Source of the DNA: an uncultured Oscillospiraceae bacterium
GTDB taxonomy: Bacteria > Bacillota > Clostridia > Oscillospirales > Oscillospiraceae
Direction: 5' to 3'
Length of the DNA: 64,000 bases
Assembly (NCBI GenBank): GCA_934591845.1
Contig: CAKTPO010000007.1
Span: forward strand, 1 to 64,000
Positions 1 to 7,914 of this stretch are shown here, in pieces; within the stretch, counting starts at the first letter, position 1; every line of letters begins with the position of its first letter. The notes beneath the pieces were generated by a model. The model saw only the letters and a list, made by a program, of their open reading frames with translations. It was not told the DNA's origin and ran no database searches. A program made the position numbers and the translations under genes.

Positions 1-275
1 ATGACTTCCAGAGGCACGATGGAAACCTTTTTCACCAGGGTCTGGCGGCTGTCCAGCTCCTTGACGAAGTGGGTGGGGATGCCCTTCTTTTCCAGCATCT
101 GCATCAGGCGGTTGCTCATCTCGTTGTTGATGACGCCCTTGCCGGAAATGGTACCCTTTTTCAGGCCATTGAAAGCGGTGGCATCGTCCTTATATTCCAC
201 GATCAGAAGTTCAGGATCATCGGTCTTGAATACTTTTTTTGCCTTTCCTTCGTACAGCTGCTCCAACTTTTCCAT
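1..275 (-). CDS. purC: SAICAR synthase, 5' part only
   Basis: Phosphoribosylaminoimidazole-succinocarboxamide synthase joins CAIR and aspartate with ATP in de novo purine synthesis in the cytoplasm. Only the first 91 codons are in the window; the gene runs off the left edge. The N-terminus reads [16 protein letters not shown], followed by [18 protein letters not shown], the family's nucleotide-binding start (YxGKAKxxy and FNGxKxxxixgKG). The ATG has an AAAGGAG ribosome site about 10 bases upstream. It is preceded by a clear promoter and a hairpin-rich leader. Identification is secure; nothing can be said about the C-terminal half. Confidence 0.95.
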   Translation of the reverse strand, partial: MEKLEQLYEGKAKKVFKTDDPELLIVEYKDDATAFNGLKKGTISGKGVINNEMSNRLMQMLEKKGIPTHFVKELDSRQTLVKKVSIVPLEV

Positions 276-321
276 AATGTAACAATTCTCCTTTTCTGGT
301 AGAAAAAATAATGGACAAAAC

Positions 322-376
322 AAAAAAGGGACAAAGCCGCCCGGGGCTTTCACCCGTAGACACCCTCCGTCTCTAC
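322..376 (-). promoter_or_regulatory. purC leader: hairpin plus intrinsic terminator
   Basis: The predicted transcript starts near 376 with GGTAGAGACGGAGGG. A first hairpin pairs GTAGA with TCTAC (356-376). It is followed at once by a terminator-like stem, AAAGCC with GGCTTT (333-350), and a run of T (322-327) ahead of purC. A second TCTACC at 298-303, just before the ribosome site, can pair with the 5'-most GGTAGA, so alternative folds are possible. This is the layout of an attenuator or short riboswitch. The sequence does not match the purine, ZTP or PRPP aptamer cores that I know, so the ligand or mechanism is unassigned. Confidence 0.5.
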
Positions 377-382
377 CATCAA

Positions 383-412
383 ATTCTACAATATCCGCAC
401 CCTGTTTGTCAA
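383..412 (-). promoter_or_regulatory. purC promoter
   Basis: On the minus strand there is a perfect -35 TTGACA (407-412), an 18-base spacer and a -10 TAGAAT (383-388). This places the start of transcription near 376, exactly where the hairpin leader begins. Confidence 0.75.
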
Positions 413-469
413 CGGGTACTTGGACAAAAGTTTTGGGGAAAGAACCGCCGTTTCTATAGCTTTTGCCAG

Positions 470-504
470 AAAACCGGGCCGTCTTTTGGAGCGGCCCGGT
501 TTTT
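470..504. terminator. Bidirectional intrinsic terminator
   Basis: An inverted repeat AAACCGGGCC ... GGCCCGGTTT is flanked by T runs on both strands. It lies just past the stop of the minus-strand membrane protein gene ending at 518 and insulates it from purC. Confidence 0.75.
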
Positions 505-517
505 GGTCAATGATTGG

Positions 518-1126
518 TCAATTTTCAAAGGGTTGTTCCCCGTAGGGAGCTTCCGTCTGCTGCTTCCGGGGCGGCATACCCAGTTCCTTTTCCCGGGAGA
601 GGAACAGGAAGATGGGCCGCAGGAATGTAAAGAACACCGACAGCACCAGGTACAGCGAGGCGTTATCGGGGTCGCAAGAGGCATAAACATCGTAAAGAGC
701 CATAAACTGCATAATCGCACCGGCAAGGCCTGTCACACACAGGGGGATCAGCAGAAGCAGGGCGGTCATGGCCCCCTCAAAGGACTGCGCCACGATCATG
801 GCAACAAATACGGCCAGCACCACAAAAGTCAGCACCACACTGCCCACATGCAGGGCGGGCAGCCACATCCGCTTGCACTTTCTCTGGCCCCGGGTCAGAT
901 ACCGGTACTGGTCAGATACCGAGCCAAGTACCCAGAGGTTGGCCACCGGGATCCAGGCAAGCCAGGGGCAGGAAATCCCCCGCTTTTTGGCGATGGTGTG
1001 CATGGAAAGGGCGGTAAACACATAAATGGCCACGCTGATCATGGGTACAACGCCGCCTTCCAGCAGCAGTCCCAAAGTGGGGAACAGGGCATCGACCGTG
1101 CTGAACAAATCTCCGTAATCGTACAT
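518..1126 (-). CDS. Polytopic membrane protein, unknown function
   Basis: A 202-residue integral membrane protein. Hydrophobic stretches lie around residues 12-45, 55-70, 95-120 and 122-160, so four to five membrane helices are likely. A motif of the type WLAWIPVANLWVLG (about residues 55-68) is typical of small clostridial membrane proteins of unknown role. The tail (from about 180) is polar and rich in Q, E and P. The ATG at 1126 follows AAAGGTGAG and has its own promoter, and it ends at a bidirectional terminator, so it is monocistronic. I do not recognise a named family. Confidence 0.7.
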   Translation of the reverse strand: MYDYGDLFSTVDALFPTLGLLLEGGVVPMISVAIYVFTALSMHTIAKKRGISCPWLAWIPVANLWVLGSVSDQYRYLTRGQRKCKRMWLPALHVGSVVLTFVVLAVFVAMIVAQSFEGAMTALLLLIPLCVTGLAGAIMQFMALYDVYASCDPDNASLYLVLSVFFTFLRPIFLFLSREKELGMPPRKQQTEAPYGEQPFEN

Positions 1127-1160
1127 GACATCTCACCTTTCTTTTTCTATGATTGTAATG

Positions 1161-1190
1161 ATTATACCATAGGACAGAAGTTCTTGGCAA
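1161..1190 (-). promoter_or_regulatory. Promoter of the membrane protein gene
   Basis: Minus strand TTGCCA (1185-1190), 18-base spacer, TATAAT (1161-1166) preceded by TGG, i.e. an extended -10. The same TGG-TATAAT form recurs at other promoters of the window. Confidence 0.6.
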
Positions 1191-1219
1191 TGGGTTTTCA
1201 TAAAATTTCAGAACTTTTT

Positions 1220-1260
1220 GGCCCCCTGCCATCGCAAAGGAGAGCAGGGGGCCTTTTCTT
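1220..1260 (+). terminator. GC-rich hairpin after htpG
   Basis: GGCCCCCTGC ... GCAGGGGGCC forms a strong stem 12 bases beyond the htpG stop. The T run (TTTTCTT) is on the + side; read from htpG the stem is followed by A residues. It may act as an RNA 3'-end stem or stop + strand transcripts, but it is not a canonical terminator for htpG. Confidence 0.45.
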
Positions 1261-1265
1261 GATGT

Positions 1266-3155
1266 TTACTTCACCAGCTTGCACACAAGCTCGGTGTAGG
1301 CGTAGGGGTCATCCAGCGGCAGCTGGGCCATGAGCTGGGCCTGGAAGCACAGCAGCTGGGCCAGGTCCTTGGCCTTGACGGGGTCGGCGGTCATGGTTTC
1401 CTGCAACTGGCGGACGGTGTCGTTGTCCGGGTTCAGTTCCAGGATCCGGGCAGAGGGGAAGCTGAATTCCGGGTTCACCCGCTTCATGTACTTCTCCATC
1501 TCAAAGCTCATGCCCGCATCCGGCACCATGGCCACGGGGCAGCTGCCCAGGTTCTTATTAAGCCGGACTTCTTTCACCTGGTCTCCCAGGCTGTCCTTGA
1601 CGAAGGTCAGGAAGCCTTTCTTCTCCTCGGCCTCCTCCTGGGCGGCTTTCTTCTCCTCCTCGGATTGGAGTCCCAAGTCCTCGGTGGAAACATTGCAGAA
1701 GCTCTTTTCCTGATAGGTCATCAGGGTCTGGGGTATGAATTCATCCACGTCCTCGGTAAAGAGCAGGGTGTCGTAGCCCTTGCCGTCCAGCAGCGTCACC
1801 TGGGGCAGCTTTGCCAGCAGCTCCTTGTTTTCACCGGGGGCAAAGTAGATTTTCTCCTGGCCCTCCGGCATGGACTCCACATACTCTTTCAGGGAGATCA
1901 GCTTGCCCTGCTTGTGGCTGTAGAACAGCAGCAGATCCTGGCAGCTGTCCTTATGGGCACCGTAATCGGAGACGGTGCCGTATTTCAGCTGGCGGCCAAA
2001 GGCGGCGTAGAACTCCTCATACTTCTCCCGCTCGTTTTCCAGCATGGATTTCAGTTCGCTCTTGATTTTCTTTTCGATGTTCCGGGCGATCATGGTCAGC
2101 TGGCGGTTATGCTGCAGCATTTCCCGGCTGATGTTCAGGGACAGGTCCTGGCTATCTACCACGCCCCGGACAAAGCGGAAATGCTCCGGCAGCAGGTCCT
2201 CGCAGTTTTCCATGATCATCACGCCGCTGGAATACAGCTGCAAGCCCCGCTTAAAGTCCTTGGTGTAGAAATCATAGGGGGCCTTGGAGGGGATATACAG
2301 CAGGGCCTTAAAGGACACCTGACCCTCGGCACTGAAATGAATGACCCGCAGGGGCTTGTTGAAGTCGTAGAACTTATCCCGGTAGAAGGTGTTGTATTCC
2401 TCTTCGGTCACGTCTTTCTTGTTCTTCTGCCACAGGGGCACCATGGAGTTCAGGGTCTCCACCTCGGTATAGGATTCATACTCGGGCTTGTCCTCCGGGG
2501 AATCCTCTTTCTTCCGGGACTTCTCCACCTCCATGCGGATGGGGTAGCGGATGTAGTCAGAATACTTGGTGATGAGGTTGCGGATCTCGTATTCTTCCAG
2601 ATACTGGCTGTAGGTATCTTCCTCGGTATCGGCTTTCAGCACCATGATCACATCGGTACCGGCGGTATCCCGCTGGGCTTCCTCCACGCTGTAGCCGTCA
2701 GTGCCGTTGGACACCCACTTGTAGGCCTTGTCCGCACCGTATTTCTTGGAAATCACCGTGACTTCCGAGGCCACCATAAAGGCAGAGTAGAAGCCCACAC
2801 CGAACTGGCCGATGATGTCAATGTCCTCTTTCTTCTCCATGGCCTGCTTGAAGCCCAGAGAGCCGGACTTGGCAATGGTACCCAGATTTTCTTCCATTTC
2901 TTCCAGGCTCATGCCGATGCCGTTATCGGACACGGTGAGGATACGGTTTTCCTTGTCCCGGGTGATGGTAATGGCAAACTGATCCCGGGCAATGCCCACC
3001 TTTTCATCGGTCAGGGCGGTGTAGGCCAGCTTGTCGATGGCATCGGAGGCATTGGAGATGATTTCCCGCAGGAAAATTTCCCGGTGGGTATAAATGGAGT
3101 TGATCATCAGATCCAGCAGCCGCTGGGACTCCGCTTTGAACTGTTTCTTTTCCAT
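1266..3155 (-). CDS. htpG: Hsp90-family chaperone HtpG
   Basis: A cytoplasmic ATP-dependent chaperone of the Hsp90 family, 629 residues (usual bacterial length about 620-640). The N-terminal GHKL ATPase is clear: LREIISNASDAIDKL near residue 25, SDNGIGM near 80 and GQFGVGFYSAF near 115. The middle and C-terminal dimerisation domains are full length. I chose the ATG at 3155 (MEKKQFKAESQRLLDLM), which fits the family start and has GGAAAGGAAG upstream; a longer open frame adds 13 residues that overlap the CIRCE-linked leader. A CIRCE operator and promoter sit 50-80 bases upstream, so HrcA control is expected. Confidence 0.97.
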   Translation of the reverse strand: MEKKQFKAESQRLLDLMINSIYTHREIFLREIISNASDAIDKLAYTALTDEKVGIARDQFAITITRDKENRILTVSDNGIGMSLEEMEENLGTIAKSGSLGFKQAMEKKEDIDIIGQFGVGFYSAFMVASEVTVISKKYGADKAYKWVSNGTDGYSVEEAQRDTAGTDVIMVLKADTEEDTYSQYLEEYEIRNLITKYSDYIRYPIRMEVEKSRKKEDSPEDKPEYESYTEVETLNSMVPLWQKNKKDVTEEEYNTFYRDKFYDFNKPLRVIHFSAEGQVSFKALLYIPSKAPYDFYTKDFKRGLQLYSSGVMIMENCEDLLPEHFRFVRGVVDSQDLSLNISREMLQHNRQLTMIARNIEKKIKSELKSMLENEREKYEEFYAAFGRQLKYGTVSDYGAHKDSCQDLLLFYSHKQGKLISLKEYVESMPEGQEKIYFAPGENKELLAKLPQVTLLDGKGYDTLLFTEDVDEFIPQTLMTYQEKSFCNVSTEDLGLQSEEEKKAAQEEAEEKKGFLTFVKDSLGDQVKEVRLNKNLGSCPVAMVPDAGMSFEMEKYMKRVNPEFSFPSARILELNPDNDTVRQLQETMTADPVKAKDLAQLLCFQAQLMAQLPLDDPYAYTELVCKLVK

Positions 3156-3204
3156 AAAACGTAAACTTCCTTTCCGGAGTGCCTTGGGATGCACAGGGCA
3201 TTCA

Positions 3205-3260
3205 TTAGCACTCGTTTCATGTGAGTGCTAATATTATAGCGCACTTCCAGAAAAAAGCAA
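3205..3260 (-). promoter_or_regulatory. CIRCE operator and htpG promoter
   Basis: TTAGCACTC, nine bases, GAGTGCTAA (3205-3231) is a perfect CIRCE element, the binding site of the heat-shock repressor HrcA. The minus-strand -10 TATAAT (3233-3238) abuts it, with -35 TTGCTT at 3255-3260 (16-base spacer). The transcription start would therefore fall inside the operator. Confidence 0.93.
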
Positions 3261-3337
3261 GGGGGAGAAAAAAAGTTCTTTCTTTATTTACAATTTTGTG
3301 GTAAGATTAAGATGTATGAGTATGCGGTCAATAAAAA

Positions 3338-3467
3338 ATTGACAATTGACAATTGACAGTTGACAGTTGACAATTTGCGGCGGATGCGTTTTTTCCCCTG
3401 GAAAAATTCTAAAATCGTCCCGAAGGGACACCGCAATTGTCCATTGTCAATTGTTCATTGTCAATTC
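3338..3467. repeat. TTGACAA heptamer repeats in inverted arrangement
   Basis: Tandem ATTGACA/AGTTGAC units (3338-3377) are followed by the reverse-oriented form TTGTCAA/TTGTCCA (about 3434-3467), about 55 bases apart. The same heptamer arrays recur at 18378-18416, 18809-18841 and 43431-43452, always between genes. This accounts for the gap between htpG and the ABC-F gene; no coding potential is evident here. Confidence 0.8.
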
Positions 3468-3532
3468 GATGTTCCGCAAGGCTCTATTTTTATGAAACCA
3501 TCATTATTATACAACGAACAAGGAGACAAGCA

Positions 3533-5137
3533 ATGATTACAGTCAGCAACTTGGGGATGCAGTTTGGCGGGCAGTGGTTGTTCCAGCATGTGGATCTGCA
3601 GTTTCTGCCGGGGAACTGCTACGGCATTATCGGTGCCAACGGCGCGGGAAAATCCACCTTCCTGCGGATTTTAACCGGCGAGCTGGACTCCACCACCGGT
3701 TCCATCGACATTGACCCCACCAAGCGGGTATCTGTTCTGAAACAGAATCAGAACGCCTACGATGACTATACCGTTATGGACACCGTCATCATGGGCAACC
3801 AGCACCTGTACGATGTGATGAAAGAAAAGGACGCCATCTACGAAAAGCCGGACTTTACCGATGAGGACGGTCTGCGGGCGGCGGACCTGGAAGCGGAGTT
3901 TGCGGAACTGGGGGGCTGGGAAGCCGAGTCTGATGCCTCCCGTCTGCTGCAAGGTCTGGGCATCGGCACGGAGCTGCACTACGACCAGATGGCAAGCGTC
4001 GACCCCCGTCTCAAGGTGAAAGTGCTGCTGGCCCAGGCCCTGTTCGGAAACCCCGACATCGTCATGCTGGACGAGCCTACCAACAACCTGGATATTGAAG
4101 CCATCAACTGGCTGGAAGACTTCCTGCTGGACTTCCCCGGCATGGTCATTGCCGTCTCCCATGACCGGCACTTCTTAAACACCGTCTGCACCCATACCGT
4201 GGATATTGACTACGGCAAAATCAAGATGTACGTGGGCAACTACGACTTCTGGTACGAGTCCTCCCAGATGGTTCAGGCCATGATCCGGAACAAGAACAAG
4301 AAGAACCAGGAAAAAATTGAGGAATTGCAGCTGTTTATCCAGCGTTTCTCCGCCAACAAGGCCAAGGCCAAGCAGGCCACCGCCAGAAGAAAGCTGCTGG
4401 ACAAGCTGAGCGTGGAAGAAATGCCCTCCTCCACCCGCCGCTATCCCTTCGTGGGCTTCCAGCAGGAGCGGGAACTGGGCAAGGACGTGCTGACCGTCAA
4501 GGACGTTTCCGTCACTGTAGATGGGGTGAAGCTGCTGGACAAGGTCTACTTCTCCGTGGGCCGTACCGATAAAATCGCTTTTGTCGGTGAAAACGAGCTG
4601 GCCCAGACGGCCCTGTTCAAAATCCTTATGGGCGAACTGGAGCCGGAGGAGGGCAGCGTCAAGTGGGGCGTTTCCACCATCCGCAGCTATCTGCCCAAGG
4701 ACAACAGCCCCTATTTTGAGGGCAACGAAGAGGAGCTGGTAGACTGGCTCCGGCAGTATTCCGCCAAAAAGGACGATGTGTACCTCCGGGGCTTCCTGGG
4801 CCGGATGCTGTTCTCCAACGAAGATGTGTTCAAGCATGTGAACGTCCTGTCCGGCGGCGAAAAGGTCCGGTGTATGCTGAGCAAAATGATGCTCTCCGGT
4901 GCGAACGTGCTGCTGCTGGACCAGCCCACCAACCACCTGGATATGGAATCCATTCAGGCGGTGAACAAGGGTCTGGAAGCCTTTCAGGGCGTGGTGCTGC
5001 TGGCCTCCCATGACCATGAGCTGCTGACCTCTACCTGTAACCGGGTCATCGCGTTCCAGCCCGACGGCACCATCGTAGACCGCTACGGCACCTATGACGA
5101 TTACCTCAACTGGTTGGCCGAACAGAAAAAGGACTGA
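3533..5137 (+). CDS. ABC-F family ATPase with a degenerate second site
   Basis: A soluble duplicated ABC ATPase without membrane segments, 534 residues, of the ABC-F group (ribosome-associated translation factors/resistance proteins; YkpA/YbiT-like). Domain 1 has an intact Walker A GANGAGKST (34-42) and Walker B with LDEPTNNLD, but its signature is VDPRLKVKV instead of LSGGQ. Domain 2 has an intact LSGGEKVR signature. Its Walker A reads GENELAQT (352-359, Lys to Gln), and the catalytic Glu after Walker B is Gln (DQPTN, 463-467). All losses map to one of the two composite ATP sites. The start at 3533 follows AAGGAG by 7 bases. argS begins 13 bases downstream, so they are probably co-transcribed. 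Confidence 0.93.
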   Translation: MITVSNLGMQFGGQWLFQHVDLQFLPGNCYGIIGANGAGKSTFLRILTGELDSTTGSIDIDPTKRVSVLKQNQNAYDDYTVMDTVIMGNQHLYDVMKEKDAIYEKPDFTDEDGLRAADLEAEFAELGGWEAESDASRLLQGLGIGTELHYDQMASVDPRLKVKVLLAQALFGNPDIVMLDEPTNNLDIEAINWLEDFLLDFPGMVIAVSHDRHFLNTVCTHTVDIDYGKIKMYVGNYDFWYESSQMVQAMIRNKNKKNQEKIEELQLFIQRFSANKAKAKQATARRKLLDKLSVEEMPSSTRRYPFVGFQQERELGKDVLTVKDVSVTVDGVKLLDKVYFSVGRTDKIAFVGENELAQTALFKILMGELEPEEGSVKWGVSTIRSYLPKDNSPYFEGNEEELVDWLRQYSAKKDDVYLRGFLGRMLFSNEDVFKHVNVLSGGEKVRCMLSKMMLSGANVLLLDQPTNHLDMESIQAVNKGLEAFQGVVLLASHDHELLTSTCNRVIAFQPDGTIVDRYGTYDDYLNWLAEQKKD

Positions 5138-5150
5138 GGAGGGATTTTTC

Positions 5151-6899
5151 GTGGAAAAGATTCTGGATATCATCACCGAGAAAATGCAGGCGGCCTTTGA
5201 ACAGGCGGGCTATGACCGTTCCTTTGGCCGGGTCACCGTGTCCAACCGGCCGGATTTGTGCGAATACCAGTGCAACGGTGCTCTGTCTGCCGCCAAGCAG
5301 TACAAGTGCGCCCCCATTCAAATCGCCAAGGCCGTGGTGGAGCAGCTGAACGCCCAGGACTACAGCCTGGTAGAGGCGGTCATGCCCGGCTTTATCAATC
5401 TGAAACTTTCCGGCAACTTCCTGGCAAGCTACTTGGAAGCCATGCGCACCGCCCCCAAGTACGGCGTGGACCAGCCCGGTGCCGGGAAAACCATCGTGGT
5501 AGACTACGGCGGGGCCAACGTGGCAAAGCCTTTGCACATCGGCCACCTGCGGCCCGCCATCATCGGTGAGAGCCTGAAACGGCTGTACAATTACCTGGGC
5601 TACAACACCATCGGGGACGTTCATCTGGGGGACTGGGGTCTGCAAATGGGCCTGATCATTGCGGAGCTGCACCAGCGGCAGCCGGAACTTCCCTACTTTG
5701 ATTCGGATTTTCAGGGGGAATACCCCAAGGAAGCACCCTTTACCGTAACAGACCTGGAAGAAATCTACCCCACCGCCTCTGCCAAAAAGTCTGACCCGGA
5801 ATTCTCTCACCAGGCCCACCAGGCCACCCTGGAACTGCAGCAGGGCCGCCGGGGCTACCGTGCGCTGTGGCAGCACATTATGAACGTTTCCGTGGCGGAT
5901 CTCCGGAAAAACTACGACAACCTGGATGTCCACTTTGAAAAGTGGCTGGGTGAATCCGATGCCGACCCCTATATCCCCGCTATGGTAGAGGATATGAAGG
6001 CCCGGGGCATTGCCGTCCAGTCCCAAGGAGCCTGGGTCATTCCCGTGGCCCAGGAGGGGGACAAGAAAGAAATTCCCCCCTGTATTCTGGTAAAGTCCGA
6101 CGGCTCCTCCATCTATGCCACCACGGACCTGGCCACCCTGGTCCAGCGGATGCAGGACTGGAACCCGGACAAGGTACTCTACGTCACCGACAAGCGGCAG
6201 AATCTGCACTTTGAGCAGGTCTTCCGGGCTGCCCGGAAAGCGGGCATCGTCCCCCCCACCACCGAACTGGAACACGTGGGCTTCGGCACCATGAACGGCA
6301 GTGACGGCAAGCCCTTTAAGACCAGAGACGGCGGTGTTCTCCGGCTGGAAACCCTGATTTCCGACATGACGGATTTTGTCCGCACCAAGGTTGTTGAAAA
6401 CAAAATCGTAGAGGACAGCGAGGTGGAAGCCACCACCGAAAAAATTGCCATGGCCGCCCTTAAATACGGCGACCTGAGCAATCAGCCCACCAAGGACTAC
6501 AATTTCGATATGGAGCGGTTCGCCGCCTTTGAGGGCAACACCGGTCCCTACATTCTCTATACCATCGTCCGCATCAAGAGCATTCTGGCCCGCTACGGTG
6601 CCTGGGAGAATCTGCCCATCCAGGAACCCGCCAACGACTACGCCAAGGATCTGATGCTCTCCGTGACCAAGCTCGGACCCACCCTGGAACAGGCCCTCAA
6701 GACTTCCAGCCCCAACCTGATCTGCTCCTACATCTATGAGCTTTCCGGCTGCGTCAACAAGTTCTACCACGAGACCCGGATCCTCAGCGAGGAAGACGAG
6801 CATCTGAAAGCCGGTTACATTGCCCTCATCGGCCTGTGCAAAAACATTCTGGAAACCTGTATCCATCTGCTGGGCTTCTCCGCCCCGGAAAAAATGTAA
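5151..6899 (+). CDS. argS: Arginyl-tRNA synthetase
   Basis: Class I aminoacyl-tRNA synthetase charging tRNA-Arg, 582 residues. An N-terminal additional domain (about 1-105) is followed by the catalytic core with KPLHIGHLRPA (HIGH motif) near residue 130. GKPFKTRDGG near residue 390 takes the place of KMSKS, as is usual for ArgRS. The C-terminal anticodon-binding domain follows. The start is most likely the GTG at 5151, preceded by GAGGAGGG overlapping the upstream stop; an ATG at 5094 in the same frame lies inside the ABC-F gene. Second gene of a compact four-gene run. Confidence 0.96.
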   Translation: MEKILDIITEKMQAAFEQAGYDRSFGRVTVSNRPDLCEYQCNGALSAAKQYKCAPIQIAKAVVEQLNAQDYSLVEAVMPGFINLKLSGNFLASYLEAMRTAPKYGVDQPGAGKTIVVDYGGANVAKPLHIGHLRPAIIGESLKRLYNYLGYNTIGDVHLGDWGLQMGLIIAELHQRQPELPYFDSDFQGEYPKEAPFTVTDLEEIYPTASAKKSDPEFSHQAHQATLELQQGRRGYRALWQHIMNVSVADLRKNYDNLDVHFEKWLGESDADPYIPAMVEDMKARGIAVQSQGAWVIPVAQEGDKKEIPPCILVKSDGSSIYATTDLATLVQRMQDWNPDKVLYVTDKRQNLHFEQVFRAARKAGIVPPTTELEHVGFGTMNGSDGKPFKTRDGGVLRLETLISDMTDFVRTKVVENKIVEDSEVEATTEKIAMAALKYGDLSNQPTKDYNFDMERFAAFEGNTGPYILYTIVRIKSILARYGAWENLPIQEPANDYAKDLMLSVTKLGPTLEQALKTSSPNLICSYIYELSGCVNKFYHETRILSEEDEHLKAGYIALIGLCKNILETCIHLLGFSAPEKM

Positions 6900-6910
6900 G
6901 AGGTCTTGTT

Positions 6911-7438
6911 ATGAATTTTCTGGAAATCGCCCAAACCCGGCAGTCCTGCCGGAACTATGCCCAGACCCCTGTGGAGCAGGAAAAGCTGGACGCGGTGCTG
7001 GAAGCCCTGCGTCTGGCCCCCTCTGCCTGTAACGGGCAGCCCTATTTTGTGACTGTTTGCCGGGGCGACACCGCCAAGGCCGTGGCCGCTGCCTGCCAGG
7101 GCATGGGGATGAACAAGTTTGCTTCCCAGGCACCGGTGGTACTGGTGCTGTCGGAAAAAGCCTACGTCAAAACAGCCGCCGTAGGCTCCAAGGTCAAGCA
7201 TAACGACTACCGCTCCATCGACATTGGCATTGCAGCCGCCTATATGACTGCCGAGGCCACGGCCCAGGGATTGGGCAGCTGCATTCTGGGTTGGCTGGAT
7301 GATGAAAAAATCCGGAAAATCTGCGATTTGACCCAGCCCGTCCGGCTGGTCATCACCCTGGGCTATGCCCAGGAGGGCGACCCCATGCGGCCCAAAAAGC
7401 GGAAAGACCTTTCCGATTTGACCGCCTATCGGGGGTAA
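6911..7438 (+). CDS. Nitroreductase-family flavoprotein
   Basis: 175 residues, the length of small FMN-dependent nitroreductases. The N-terminus MNFLEIAQTRQSCRNYAQTP carries the family's R-[RS]-x-R-x-[FY] FMN-phosphate motif in the variant form RQSCRNY. LAPSACNGQPYF (about 37-48) follows and GLGSCILGWL (about 120-130) lines the flavin site. These enzymes reduce nitro compounds or quinones with NAD(P)H; the real substrate cannot be read from the sequence. The ATG at 6911 follows AAGAGGT and lies 11 bases after argS. The stop is 3 bases before the next ATG, so translational coupling is likely. Confidence 0.88.
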   Translation: MNFLEIAQTRQSCRNYAQTPVEQEKLDAVLEALRLAPSACNGQPYFVTVCRGDTAKAVAAACQGMGMNKFASQAPVVLVLSEKAYVKTAAVGSKVKHNDYRSIDIGIAAAYMTAEATAQGLGSCILGWLDDEKIRKICDLTQPVRLVITLGYAQEGDPMRPKKRKDLSDLTAYRG

Positions 7439-7441
7439 GCC

Positions 7442-7873
7442 ATGGAGCATTCCATTCTGACCACCCAGGGCGTTCTGCGGTGCCACAGCCTCCGGCTCCA
7501 CCGGGGTGACGATTTGCTGCTGTCCATCCGGGAGCTTGCCCGGCAAGCAGACATCCAGGCCGGTGTGGTCCTCAGTGCCGTAGGCTGCATTTCCCAGGGC
7601 CGGGTGCGGGACGCCAGCGGCGTCAACATCCGCTCCATCCCGGAGGAATGCGAGATCGTCAGCCTCAACGGAACCGTCAGCCGTGACCGTTGTCACCTGC
7701 ACATCGCCCTCTCCCGAGAAGACCTCACCACCCTGGGCGGCCACCTCTGCCCCGGCTGCCTGGTAAACACCACCTGCGAACTGGTCATCGCCGAACTCCC
7801 CGGCCAGTCCTTCGGCGTAGAACAAGACCCAGAAACCGGCTACGATGAACTGATTTTCAGGCCAAAGGCTTGA
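7442..7873 (+). CDS. PPC/DUF296 domain protein
   Basis: 143 residues comprising a single PPC (plants and prokaryotes conserved, DUF296) domain. The hallmarks are LRLHRGDDLLLSIRELA near the start, the GVVLSAVGCIS strand, LHIALS with HL(C)PGC and the end strand TTCELVIAEL. In plants the fold is joined to AT-hook DNA-binding motifs; stand-alone bacterial versions form trimers of unknown role, and no AT-hook is present here. Last gene of the run starting at 3533. A GGGGG stretch before the ATG serves as ribosome site. Confidence 0.82.
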   Translation: MEHSILTTQGVLRCHSLRLHRGDDLLLSIRELARQADIQAGVVLSAVGCISQGRVRDASGVNIRSIPEECEIVSLNGTVSRDRCHLHIALSREDLTTLGGHLCPGCLVNTTCELVIAELPGQSFGVEQDPETGYDELIFRPKA

Positions 7874-7914
7874 ACTTTCGGGTCAAAAAGCTACGAATTT
7901 TTGTGGCCATTATC

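Noticed and set aside
322..376. Guanine, ZTP or PRPP riboswitch on purC
   Set aside because: The conserved cores of these classes are not present; the leader is too short for a PRPP/ykkC aptamer, so it is listed as unassigned.
311..1333. A 340-codon + strand open frame
   Set aside because: It runs antisense through the membrane protein gene, its terminators and the end of htpG, has no ribosome site and gives a low-complexity G/H/Q-rich protein; a shadow of GC-rich coding DNA.
1665..3164. Long + strand frame opposite htpG
   Set aside because: Antisense to a clear Hsp90 gene with full-length homology; composition (G, L, V, H runs) is that of a reverse-complement shadow.
3338..3467. Heptamer arrays as a CRISPR array
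   Set aside because: Units are 7 bases and contiguous, without spacers of 30 or so bases, and no cas genes are present; a simple sequence repeat family.
5106..6866. 586-codon minus-strand frame opposite argS
   Set aside because: Exact antisense of arginyl-tRNA synthetase; no promoter, ribosome site or recognisable domain.
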